A stretch of 6,677 nucleotides of DNA, from the NCBI GenBank assembly GCA_022561955.1, contig JADFQF010000078.1:1-6677 (forward strand), in the 5' to 3' direction. Made by a program: the position numbers and the translations under genes. The notes below the pieces were generated by a model that ran no database searches, was not told the DNA's origin, and saw nothing but the letters and a program-made list of their open reading frames with translations. The number at the start of each line of letters is the position of its first letter. Position 1 is the stretch's first letter. The DNA is from Chloroflexota bacterium (GTDB taxonomy: Bacteria > Chloroflexota > Dehalococcoidia > SAR202 > UBA11138). Shown one piece after another: positions 1 to 6,182 of the stretch.

Positions 1-617
1 TCGACCTCTATTAGTCGCCGGAAGGTCTTTGCGAGGTCGCTCTGCACAAGCGTCTCTCCGGTCTTCGGCGCTCGGCCCTTGGGCATGAAGATGCTCGTTG
101 TCGACTTCCAGCCGCGGATGTCGCCCTCGCCGGTCTCCTCGGACCTGCCGATGAAGTTGGACACGACGGACGAGACGGGGAAGCCGTCCTCCGCCAGCTC
201 CAGCGCGGGCTTGATGACCTGCTCGAACGTCATCGTGCCGTACTTTTCCAGGGCCGTCAGCCAGGCGTCGGGAGCGCCGGGGGTGACGCTCCTTTCGATA
301 CCCAGGGGAATCTCACCGCCGGTGTTTTTCTGGAAGTATTCGATGTTGGCGGCCCTGGGCCAGCGCCCCAACCCGCTTATGGTCACCACCTCGTCGGCCT
401 CGGCCATGTATATCATGATCGGGGCCACGCCGCCGAAGTTCGTCGCGTGGGGCAGGGTCACGTTGATGACGATGCCCGAAGCGACACCGGCGTCCACGGC
501 GTTTCCACCCTCCTCCAGGATGCGGTAGCCCGCCGCCGCCGCAAGGTAATGCCCGGAGGAGACCATGTGCGTCGAGCCCATGATAGGGGGCCTGTAGGAG
601 TTAAGTCCGATGGTCAT
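1..617 (-). CDS. ggt: Gamma-glutamyltransferase-like protein (N-terminal 205 residues, cut by the window edge)
   Basis: Reading leftward from ATG at 617 the frame stays open to the edge. A GGAG ribosome site lies about 7 nt upstream (near 624-628). The translation has the hallmarks of the N-terminal part of the gamma-glutamyltranspeptidase Ntn-hydrolase family: YRILEEGGNAVDAGVASG (about residues 30-47), LPHATNFGG, SVTPGAPDAW (about residues 110-119), YGTMTFEQVIKPALELAEDG, and GETLVQSDLAKTFRRLIE at the edge. Family members cleave gamma-glutamyl compounds such as glutathione, after self-cleavage at a threonine that would lie beyond the window. There is no signal peptide, so a cytoplasmic location is likely, unlike periplasmic E. 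coli GGT. The usual D-x-R-E-x-A-P substrate-arginine segment reads SGLGRWPRAA here, so a GGT-like amidohydrolase with another substrate is possible. The gene starts 29 bp after the SDR and is probably cotranscribed with it. Confidence 0.88.
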   Translation of the reverse strand, partial: MTIGLNSYRPPIMGSTHMVSSGHYLAAAAGYRILEEGGNAVDAGVASGIVINVTLPHATNFGGVAPIMIYMAEADEVVTISGLGRWPRAANIEYFQKNTGGEIPLGIERSVTPGAPDAWLTALEKYGTMTFEQVIKPALELAEDGFPVSSVVSNFIGRSEETGEGDIRGWKSTTSIFMPKGRAPKTGETLVQSDLAKTFRRLIEV

Positions 618-646
618 CTGCGACTCCTTTCATCTACGCGACTACC

Positions 647-1402
647 CTAGCCGGGCAGCGCGCCGCCGTTAACGTGGATGGTCTGTCCGGTTATAAAGCT
701 GGCATCGTCGGACGCCAGAAACGCGCAGGTCTTGGCTATCTCCTCCGGCATGCCAAGTCTGCCCAACGGAATGCCCGCCGCCCTCTGCTCTCGCGGAATC
801 GCGGACTGGGCCGATTGTGCGTGGGCGGGAGTAGTGTCGAAGGCACCGGGTACGATATGGTTGACGAGGATGCTGTGCTCGGCCAACTCGAAGGCCAGCG
901 CCCTCGTCAGGCCCAACGCGCCCATCTTTGAGGCCGAGATATGCGCGCGGTCTTTGCCGCCTTTATAGGCCTGGAGGCCGGAGACGTTGATGATCCTACC
1001 CCAACCGGCCTCGATCATGGCCGGCACGACGGCCCGGCACAGGAAGAAGGGGCCGTCCAGGTTGACGGCCAACACGGTGCGCCACTCCTCGGTGGTCATT
1101 TCGGTGAAGGGCGACGCGAGGCGCAGCCCGGCGTTGTTTACGAGGATGTCGATTCGCCCGAACTCGGCGGCGGCCTTTTCGACCATGGAAATGGCCTGCT
1201 CCTCGTCGCCTACATCGGCCAGTAGAGGCAACGCCTTCACGCCGAAGGCCTCTGCCTCCTTGGCTACGGCATCCGCCTCCTGCTGGTTGGTGCGGGTGTT
1301 GACGACGACGTTGGCGCCGCGGCTGGCGAGCTCCAGGACGGTCGCCCGGCCGATGTTGCGTCCCGACCCGGTGACCAGGGCCGTCTTACCTTCAAGGGTC
1401 AT
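647..1402 (-). CDS. SDR-family oxidoreductase with non-canonical active site
   Basis: A 251-residue short-chain dehydrogenase/reductase. ATG at 1402 is chosen because the protein then begins MTLEGKTALVTG, as the family does, and AAGGAG lies upstream (spacing about 11 nt). An in-frame ATG at 1441 would add 13 non-family residues. Visible motifs are the cofactor loop TGSGRNIGR (11-19, with Asn16 in place of the second glycine of TGxxxGxG), Asp63, LVNNAG (87-92), Asn114, INVSG with Ser141, SASK with Lys159, and the C-terminal ITGQTIHVNGG. The catalytic tyrosine of YxxxK should be at residue 155 but the codon at 938-940 encodes isoleucine (HISASK). The loop after beta2 (NTRTN) suggests NADP(H), weakly. 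The fold is certain; substrate and even redox activity are not. The gene lies between a KPR-family reductase upstream and a GGT-like gene downstream, all leftward. Confidence 0.93.
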   Translation of the reverse strand: MTLEGKTALVTGSGRNIGRATVLELASRGANVVVNTRTNQQEADAVAKEAEAFGVKALPLLADVGDEEQAISMVEKAAAEFGRIDILVNNAGLRLASPFTEMTTEEWRTVLAVNLDGPFFLCRAVVPAMIEAGWGRIINVSGLQAYKGGKDRAHISASKMGALGLTRALAFELAEHSILVNHIVPGAFDTTPAHAQSAQSAIPREQRAAGIPLGRLGMPEEIAKTCAFLASDDASFITGQTIHVNGGALPG

Positions 1403-1453
1403 TTTCTTAGCATCTCCTTGGTTTGTGTTCACTGACCGCAAGCCTGTCTATTC

Positions 1454-1482
1454 ACATTATTTAGCACTGAGTCCTCTTTCAA
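1454..1482 (-). promoter_or_regulatory. Possible sigma70-type promoter for the SDR-GGT pair
   Basis: On the minus strand TTGAAA (1477-1482) is followed after 17 nt by TAATGT (1454-1459), about 50 nt upstream of the SDR start. The -35 match is good and the -10 match is only 3 of 6. The 124-bp gap between the KPR gene and the SDR gene leaves room for a promoter, but read-through from the stronger promoter at 2652-2680 would also work. Confidence 0.3.
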
Positions 1483-1526
1483 ACTCGGTCGTCCCTCTCC
1501 TCGCTTCACAAGGCGGATATCGAATG

Positions 1527-2579
1527 TTATCCGGCCCGCACCATGGCCTCCATCCTGTCCACGTTCTTCATGCCTTGCTCGAACTCTCCGGACTCGATGC
1601 CCCTGATGACCAGTACGGCCGCGTCCGAATAGGGCGTGGGCATGCCGATTCGTTTGCCGTACTCAGATACCAGGCCGTTCAGGTGCTCGATCTCGGTCTT
1701 CCTTCCCTTGATAATGTCCTGGGCCATGGAGGGCCAACCGGGCATCTTCTGTGGCTTCCCGACGAACTTCTTCTCGAGCTCCTCGTGTCCTGTCAGCGAC
1801 GCCTCAATGAGCTCGTCCAGCGAGAAATCTCCAACGGGGACCTTGGCGTGATAGCCCATAGCCCGGCCGACTCGGATGGCCTCGACGCAGAGCCTCAGCA
1901 TCATGCGCCGAATCTTCTCATCCGCCCTCATGTCGTAGGTGGGCAGACCGGTCATTGCGCTGATGGGGTTTGCCATGCAGTTGGTGGCCATCTTGCTCCA
2001 TCGCTCTCCCCACAAATCGTTGGTCACGACCGTGTGACCCGCGGGCTCGAATAGCTCTGCCAGCCATTCGATGCGCGCCGTCGTTGTCCCGTCCAGCTCG
2101 CCGACGCTGAAGCACACCGGCTTCGTCTGCATAGACTGGCTCATGCTGTCCGTGCGGGTGATGTGTGCCGGCTCCATCATCCCGGCCGATATCGTCGTGA
2201 CGCAGCCCAACATGCGGTCGTGGCCGACGATAGGCGCGATCTCAAGCTCGTTGATGCTGTTCTGAGGGCTCACCACCATCGTCTCGTCGTGTATGAATGG
2301 CAGCATCAGCCTCGTCGCCCACTCCGTGTCGTAGGACTTCACGGCGATGAGCAGAACGTCGAAGGGGCCTTCGAGCTGGTCGAGCTCATCGGTGTGTATG
2401 GCGTTGACCTCGACGCGATGCTCGCCCGTGCTGCCGTCGAGCAGCAGGCCGTTGTTTTGCATGGCCTCCACGTGCTCACGCCACGGGTCGATCAACGTGA
2501 CGTCCTCGCCTGCTTTCGCCATGAACCCGGCAAGCGTGCCGCCTATGGCACCCACGCCGATTGCGCCGATTCGAGTCAA
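1527..2579 (-). CDS. Ketopantoate reductase (PanE/ApbA) family protein
   Basis: A 350-residue member of the 2-dehydropantoate 2-reductase family, NADPH-dependent 2-oxoacid reductases. The N-terminal Rossmann motif is GVGAIGG (from residue 8), followed by a beta2 end at LIDPW. AVKSYDT and SPQNSINELE match the family VKxxDT and QNG regions, although the usual QNG reads QNS. WSKMATNCMANPISAM carries Lys196, equivalent to the catalytic lysine (Lys176 of E. coli PanE). SMAQDIIKGRKTEIEHLNG carries the conserved TEI glutamate (Glu296). A GTG at 2585 would add two residues, but AGGAGG (2588-2593) sits only 2 nt from it and 8 nt from TTG at 2579, so TTG is preferred. The protein is longer than E. coli PanE (about 300 residues), with extra sequence between the lysine and glutamate motifs (about residues 245-283). 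With no pantothenate genes nearby, a catabolic 2-oxoacid substrate is as likely as ketopantoate. Confidence 0.92.
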   Translation of the reverse strand: MTRIGAIGVGAIGGTLAGFMAKAGEDVTLIDPWREHVEAMQNNGLLLDGSTGEHRVEVNAIHTDELDQLEGPFDVLLIAVKSYDTEWATRLMLPFIHDETMVVSPQNSINELEIAPIVGHDRMLGCVTTISAGMMEPAHITRTDSMSQSMQTKPVCFSVGELDGTTTARIEWLAELFEPAGHTVVTNDLWGERWSKMATNCMANPISAMTGLPTYDMRADEKIRRMMLRLCVEAIRVGRAMGYHAKVPVGDFSLDELIEASLTGHEELEKKFVGKPQKMPGWPSMAQDIIKGRKTEIEHLNGLVSEYGKRIGMPTPYSDAAVLVIRGIESGEFEQGMKNVDRMEAMVRAG

Positions 2580-2651
2580 AGTCACGCCCTCCTGAATCTA
2601 CCCTATGGCCGTCCCGTGGCCTGGAAAAATAACGCATCCTGACCTGGCGCC

Positions 2652-2680
2652 ATTATAGGTTTGGCCGAAGGGGTGGTCAA
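2652..2680 (-). promoter_or_regulatory. Strong sigma70-type promoter for the KPR-family gene
   Basis: On the minus strand the -35 TTGACC (2675-2680) and a perfect -10 TATAAT (2652-2657) are separated by exactly 17 nt. Transcription would start near 2645, giving a leader of about 65 nt before the TTG start at 2579. This is the best promoter in the window and probably serves the whole leftward block. Confidence 0.75.
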
Positions 2681-2774
2681 GGAAGGGCGATTGCGTGGAG
2701 ATTGACAGCATTTCGGCCCGCCCGCGAAGGCTTGAATTCGATGGCGTTAGCCGGAACTAAAAGGGTGTTTTGTG

Positions 2775-2780
2775 TATAAT
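2775..2780 (+). promoter_or_regulatory. TATAAT -10 box for the selenoprotein gene
   Basis: A perfect TATAAT lies 55 nt before the chosen start of the selenoprotein. The expected transcription start is near A2788. No good -35 is present at 16-18 nt spacing (the sequence there reads around CCGGAAC), so an activator may be needed. Because transcription would start at about 2788, the upstream TTG at 2770 cannot be the translation start from this promoter. Confidence 0.5.
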
Positions 2781-2829
2781 AGGGCGCAATCGACCAGGTA
2801 CAACATTTTTGGCATGGGAGTGGCGTGCT

Positions 2830-3810
2830 TTGGAGCTAAAAGAGCTATTGAATAACCCGAATACGGCTGCCGTCTCGCGGCTGAAGTACCTGCCGCGTTT
2901 CGCCACCGACGAGCAGATTGCCGAGTTCATAAACGGGCTGTTCCTGGCGGCGGCCAATGCGCGCTACGAGGGCGACTGGGATATCCTGAACGACTTCCTC
3001 GAGAAGTGGGACGATATCGCCATCGGCCTGCAGTACCAGACGATGAAGATGCCCGATGCCGGCGAGGCTCCGTGGGCCACGCTGTCCAAGCCCTTGAGCG
3101 AATGCAAGATTGCGCTGGTGACGACCGGCGGGGTGTACATGGAGGGCCAAGAGCCGTACACCGAGCGCGGCGATGCGACGTACCGCCGGATTCCGGGCGA
3201 CGCTAGGTCCGAGGACTTTCGCATCTGGCACCCCGGCTACGATTATGGTCCCGCCACGCAGGACATAAACTGCATCTTCCCGTTGGATAGGTTTCGCGAG
3301 CTCGAACGTGAGGGGATAATCGGCTCCCTCGCGGATACCCACTACTCGTTTATGGGTCTGATTCCCGAGCCCACGGAGCAGCTGATACCCGAGACGGCTC
3401 CGGAGGCGGCAAGGCTTCTCAAAGAAGATGGAGTCGATGCCGTCTTTCTGGCCTCCACTTGACCGGTCTGCAACCGGTCCGTAGGACTGGTAGCGAGGGC
3501 GATCGAGGCGGCGGGCATCCCGACGGTGATCACGATGATGTACAAGCAGGTCGCCGATGCCCTGAAGCCGCCGCGTACGGCTTACGTTCGCTTCCCATTC
3601 GGACAGCCGCTGGGAGAGCCGGACAACGCAGACCAGCAACGGGTCGTCGTCGAGGACGCGCTGCACCTGCTCGTCAACGCGACCGAGAAGGGGGTGCTGC
3701 AAGAGCTTCCCTATCGCTGGCGCAGGGAAGACTACGGTGGCATCAGGAGTCAACGAGGCAATATACTGGCCGCCGAGACCGTCGAGACCGCCGTGGCCTC
3801 AGACGACTGA
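2830..3810 (+). CDS. Selenoprotein, glycine/sarcosine/betaine reductase protein B (GrdB-like) family, with UGA-encoded Sec211
   Basis: One 326-residue protein interrupted by an in-frame TGA at 3460-3462 that I read as selenocysteine; the true stop is TGA at 3808-3810. Before the UGA are family segments: LSECKIALVTTGGVY (89-103), ATQDINCIFPLDRFREL (142-158), EGIIGSLADTHYSFMG (161-176), and APEAARLLKEDGVDAVFLAST (190-210). After it the same frame continues UPVCNRSVGLVARAIEAAG, IPTVITMMYK and RFPFGQPLG without a break. U211-P-V-C214 is a UxxC redox motif, matching the CPxC that I recall in cysteine homologues. GrdB/PrdB proteins bind an amine substrate such as glycine, betaine, sarcosine or proline and cleave its C-N bond reductively using the Sec. 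Residues 1-80 are an extra helical N-terminal region. TTG at 2830 is chosen because GGGAG (2816-2820) is 9 nt upstream and TATAAT at 2775 excludes the TTG at 2770. No grdA, grdC/D or selenium genes are in view, so the substrate is unknown. Confidence 0.88.
3469..3495 (+). promoter_or_regulatory. Putative bacterial SECIS element inside the selenoprotein gene
   Basis: Just after the UGA, ACCGGTCC (3473-3480) pairs with GGACTGGT (3484-3491): eight pairs including one G-U, closing a 3-nt loop G-U-A (3481-3483). Beyond a single A-A mismatch the stem continues for three more pairs (3469-3471 with 3493-3495). The loop begins 18 nt after the UGA and starts with G. As I recall the bacterial SECIS consensus, this fits the required loop distance (about 16-37 nt), short loop and leading G. 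SelB-Sec-tRNA would bind here to recode the UGA. The element is found by eye and unverified by folding. Confidence 0.7.
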
Positions 3811-3891
3811 CTGAAGTTTAGCTCTTCCTGGTAGGTACGCATCCGCCAAGCGTTGGTCACGCTAATTTCTGAAGATAAACGGAGGTGGAAA

Positions 3892-5649
3892 GTGGCGACA
3901 TCGTCATTTCCAACTATTCAAAAGCCGGATATCAAGGATATGAAGGTAGCCCCTAACCTCGATTACGATAAGGTCAGGGGAAATTTCGACTGGAACGAGA
4001 TGTACGGGGAGTTGGACTGGCTTCCAGGTGGCGGTCTCAACATGGCATACGAAGCCATCGACAGGCACGCCAACGGCCGGAACCGTGACAAGCTGGCGAT
4101 GATCTGGGAGGGCAAGAACGGTGAAAAGGAGCAGTACACCTTCGGCCGGATGAAGCAGCTCTCCGATAGGTTTGCCAACGTGCTGCAGAGCGTTGGCATC
4201 GTAAAAGGCGACCGCGTCTTTGTATTCATGGACCGCATTCCCGAGCTCTACATTGCGATATTCGGCATCTTGAAGGCGGGCGCCATCGCGGGCCCCCTGT
4301 TCTCGGCGTTCGGACCGGAGCCCGTCAAGGACAGGCTTCAAGACAGCGGCGCCAAGGTGCTCGTCACGCAGCCGGACCTTCGCCGCAAGATCACCGAGAT
4401 CATCCCGGAGCTCTTCGAGCTTCAGCACATTATCGTGGTCAACAAGGACAACCGCGACCCGGAGCCGATGCTCTCCTCAGACCTGAGCTACGAAGATGAG
4501 ATGGCGAAGGCGCCGCCAAACTTCGACATCGTCGAGACCAGTCAGTACGACTACTCGATCATGCACTATACCTCCGGCACGACCGGCAAGCCAAAGGGAG
4601 CGGTCCATCGCCATCAGGCGGTCGTGCAGCAGTACGCCACCGGAAAGTGGGCGCTCGACCTGCACGAGGACGACATCTACTGGTGCACCGCGGACCCCGG
4701 CTGGGTGACGGGCACCTCTTACGGCATGTTGGCCCCCTGGACCAACGGAGTCACGCAGCTCATTTACGAGGGCGGCTTCAGGGCAAGCAAGTGGTACGAG
4801 CTGATACAAGACTACAAGGTGACGGTCTGGTATACGGCGCCAACCGCCATACGCATGCTCATGAAGGCCGGAGAGGATGTTCCCAGACGCTACGACATGT
4901 CGAGCCTGCGTTTCATGGCCAGCGTCGGCGAGCCCCTCAATCCCGAGGCGGTCGTCTGGGGCCAGGAGGTCTTCGGCATGCCCTTCCACGATAACTGGTG
5001 GCAGACGGAGACGGGCGCGATTCTCTGCGCGAACTACGCCTGCATGGACGTTCGGCCGGGCTCCATGGGCAAGCCGATACCCGGCGTGGAGCTTGGAATC
5101 GTCGACGACGACTTCAACCCCGTGCCCGTGGGAGAGGACGGCAACCTGGCGGTGAGGCCGGGCTGGCCGTCCATGTATCACACCTACTGGAATAACACGG
5201 AGATGTACAACTCCAAGTTCAAGAAGGGCTGGTACATGACCGGCGACAACGCCCGAGTCGATAAGGACGGCTACTTCTGGTTCGTGGGCCGGGCCGACGA
5301 TGTAATCAATACGGCGGGGCACCTCGTGGGCCCCTTCGAAGTGGAGAGCGCCCTCATCGAGCACCCGGCCGTCGCGGAGGCGGGAGTCATCGGTAAGCCC
5401 GACCCGATCGCCATGGAGATAGTCAAAGCCTTCGTGTCCTTGAAGGACGGTTACGAGGCGACGGACGAGCTTCGTCGGGACATTGCGAGATTCAGCCGCG
5501 AGAAGCTGTCGTCGGCGGTGGCCCCTCGTGAGATAGAGTTCATTGACTCGCTGCCCAAGACCCGCAGCGGAAAGATCATGCGCAGGCTGCTCAAGGCCCG
5601 CGAGCTCGGCCTGCCCGAGGGCGACACGAGCACTTTAGAAGAGGACTAG
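3892..5649 (+). CDS. acsA: Acetate-CoA ligase (acetyl-CoA synthetase, AMP-forming, AcsA type)
   Basis: A 585-residue ANL-superfamily adenylating enzyme that makes acetyl-CoA from acetate, ATP and CoA via acetyl-AMP. The order of motifs is complete: YTSGTTGKPKG phosphate loop (226-236), GEPLNPEAVVW, DNWWQTETG (367-375, whose tryptophan pair matches acetate-specific Acs enzymes), GWYMTGD with Asp452 binding ribose, FVGRADDVINTAGH with Arg467, and PKTRSGKIMRR with the catalytic Lys561. The C-terminal KARELGLPEGDTSTLEED resembles Bacillus AcsA (about 570 residues). GTG at 3892 is chosen because GGAGGT (3881-3886) lies 5 nt upstream; a TTG at 3853 would place this ribosome site inside the gene. 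Lys561 is the likely site of acetylation control, as known for the family. It lies 81 bp after the selenoprotein with no evident terminator between, so cotranscription is likely. Propionate or another short acid remains possible. Confidence 0.93.
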   Translation: MATSSFPTIQKPDIKDMKVAPNLDYDKVRGNFDWNEMYGELDWLPGGGLNMAYEAIDRHANGRNRDKLAMIWEGKNGEKEQYTFGRMKQLSDRFANVLQSVGIVKGDRVFVFMDRIPELYIAIFGILKAGAIAGPLFSAFGPEPVKDRLQDSGAKVLVTQPDLRRKITEIIPELFELQHIIVVNKDNRDPEPMLSSDLSYEDEMAKAPPNFDIVETSQYDYSIMHYTSGTTGKPKGAVHRHQAVVQQYATGKWALDLHEDDIYWCTADPGWVTGTSYGMLAPWTNGVTQLIYEGGFRASKWYELIQDYKVTVWYTAPTAIRMLMKAGEDVPRRYDMSSLRFMASVGEPLNPEAVVWGQEVFGMPFHDNWWQTETGAILCANYACMDVRPGSMGKPIPGVELGIVDDDFNPVPVGEDGNLAVRPGWPSMYHTYWNNTEMYNSKFKKGWYMTGDNARVDKDGYFWFVGRADDVINTAGHLVGPFEVESALIEHPAVAEAGVIGKPDPIAMEIVKAFVSLKDGYEATDELRRDIARFSREKLSSAVAPREIEFIDSLPKTRSGKIMRRLLKARELGLPEGDTSTLEED

Positions 5650-5661
5650 CCCTAGGGTCGG

Positions 5662-5689
5662 CATGCCTTTTGGCGTGAATTGAGTTTTT
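5662..5689 (+). terminator. Weak hairpin plus T-run after the acetate-CoA ligase
   Basis: CATGCC (5662-5667) pairs with GGCGTG (5672-5677), six pairs with one G-U, across a TTTT loop. A run of six T (5684-5689) follows after an AATTGAG spacer. The spacer is long for an intrinsic terminator, and the T-run is also codons 2-4 of the GIY-YIG gene. It could instead mask that gene's start. Confidence 0.25.
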
Positions 5690-5985
5690 TCGTCTACATA
5701 TTGAGATGCTCTGATGGCTCATATTACACGGGCCATACGGACAACTTAGAGCGGAGATTGGAATCTCACAAGCGTGGAGATATTGGAGGCTACACGAAGA
5801 CAAGACGGCCTGTTGATCTGGTATTCTCGGAGGAGTTTCCTTCGCGATTAGACGCACTTGAACGCGAGCGACAAGTTAAAGGATGGTCTAGAGCCAAGAA
5901 GACGGCCCTTATTAATGCGGACTGGGAACAACTGGCATACCTGTCTAAGACGCATGGTTCGACAGGCTCACCACGAACGGATTGA
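5680..5985 (+). CDS. GIY-YIG nuclease family protein (small, UPF0213/YhbQ-like)
   Basis: A 101-residue stand-alone GIY-YIG domain protein. FVYILRCSDGSYYTGHT (4-20) holds the two motif strands (V-Y-I and Y-T-G), followed by LERRLESH with the conserved arginine, RRPVDLVFSEEF, and ALERERQVKGWSRAKKTALI with the probable metal-binding glutamate (Glu63). The family folds like homing-endonuclease and UvrC N-terminal nuclease domains; the cellular role of the small bacterial forms is unsettled. The only start is TTG at 5680: a stop lies in frame at 5653 and no ATG or GTG follows before the motif. The ribosome site is poor. G+C is about 50% in the four sequence rows I counted (5701-5940), against 63-70% in sampled rows of the ligase upstream, which suggests acquisition. 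The last nine residues (GSTGSPRTD) are encoded by a REP-like repeat. Confidence 0.85.
   Translation: MSFFVYILRCSDGSYYTGHTDNLERRLESHKRGDIGGYTKTRRPVDLVFSEEFPSRLDALERERQVKGWSRAKKTALINADWEQLAYLSKTHGSTGSPRTD
5956..5980 (-). repeat. REP-like palindromic repeat, copy A
   Basis: Read on the minus strand this 25-bp unit begins CCGTTCGTGGTGAGC and ends TGTCGAACC. It matches copy B at 6084 except for three changes, two of which are compensating (GG/CC here, CC/GG there). It overlaps the 3' end of the GIY-YIG gene. I recall related TTCGT-n-TGAGC-n-TGTCGAA repeats as dispersed, high-copy palindromes in many G+C-rich bacterial genomes. Confidence 0.75.
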
Positions 5986-6083
5986 TGGATCCACGTGGTT
6001 CAGTTAAGTTGCACCCGCATTTTCCCGGGCGTGGTGATTGGCTAGTTGTAAATAACAGGTAAAAATTTGAGAGCCGAACCCTC

Positions 6084-6114
6084 CCGTTCGTCCTGAGCTT
6101 GTCGAAGGATGAAC
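6084..6114 (+). repeat. REP-like palindromic repeat, copy B
   Basis: GTTCGTCCT (6086-6094) pairs with AGGATGAAC (6106-6114): nine pairs including one G-U, across an 11-nt loop. The unit is in opposite orientation to copy A, about 100 bp away, so the pair forms a larger inverted repeat of the kind typical for REP doublets (BIME-like). It lies about 70 nt upstream of the monooxygenase start and may act in the mRNA leader. The 103 bp between the copies shows no gene. Confidence 0.75.
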
Positions 6115-6182
6115 ACAAGTGCGAGACTAGCACCATGGAGGAATAGCCCAGAGGTCTGGTCCAAGATATTAGGAGGCGCAGC

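Noticed and set aside
987..2054. Long plus-strand open frame of 355 codons opposite the SDR and KPR genes
   Set aside because: It spans two well-recognised genes on the other strand and their gap, with no family motifs; a shadow of G+C-rich codons.
2702..2707. Perfect TTGACA on the plus strand
   Set aside because: Nothing like a -10 box lies 15-19 nt downstream, and it is far too distant from the TATAAT at 2775.
2770..2829. Upstream TTG start for the selenoprotein
   Set aside because: It overlaps the TATAAT box, has no ribosome site, and adds 20 residues with no family character.
2814..2855. A 13-codon ATG reading frame overlapping the selenoprotein start
   Set aside because: It has no clear ribosome site of its own and no recognisable content; likely chance.
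3460..3462. TGA as a true stop making the gene a pseudogene or two separate genes
   Set aside because: The downstream frame continues the same family without a gap, the codon falls at the redox position of a UxxC motif, and a SECIS-like hairpin follows at the right distance.
3459..3821. Open frame overlapping the selenoprotein's second half in another frame
   Set aside because: Its arginine-rich composition is that of an out-of-frame reading of G+C-rich DNA and it matches no family I know; the selenoprotein frame explains the region.
6148..6159. Inverted arms CCAGA and TCTGG upstream of the monooxygenase
   Set aside because: Five-base arms with a non-complementary GG centre are too short to support as an operator or hairpin.
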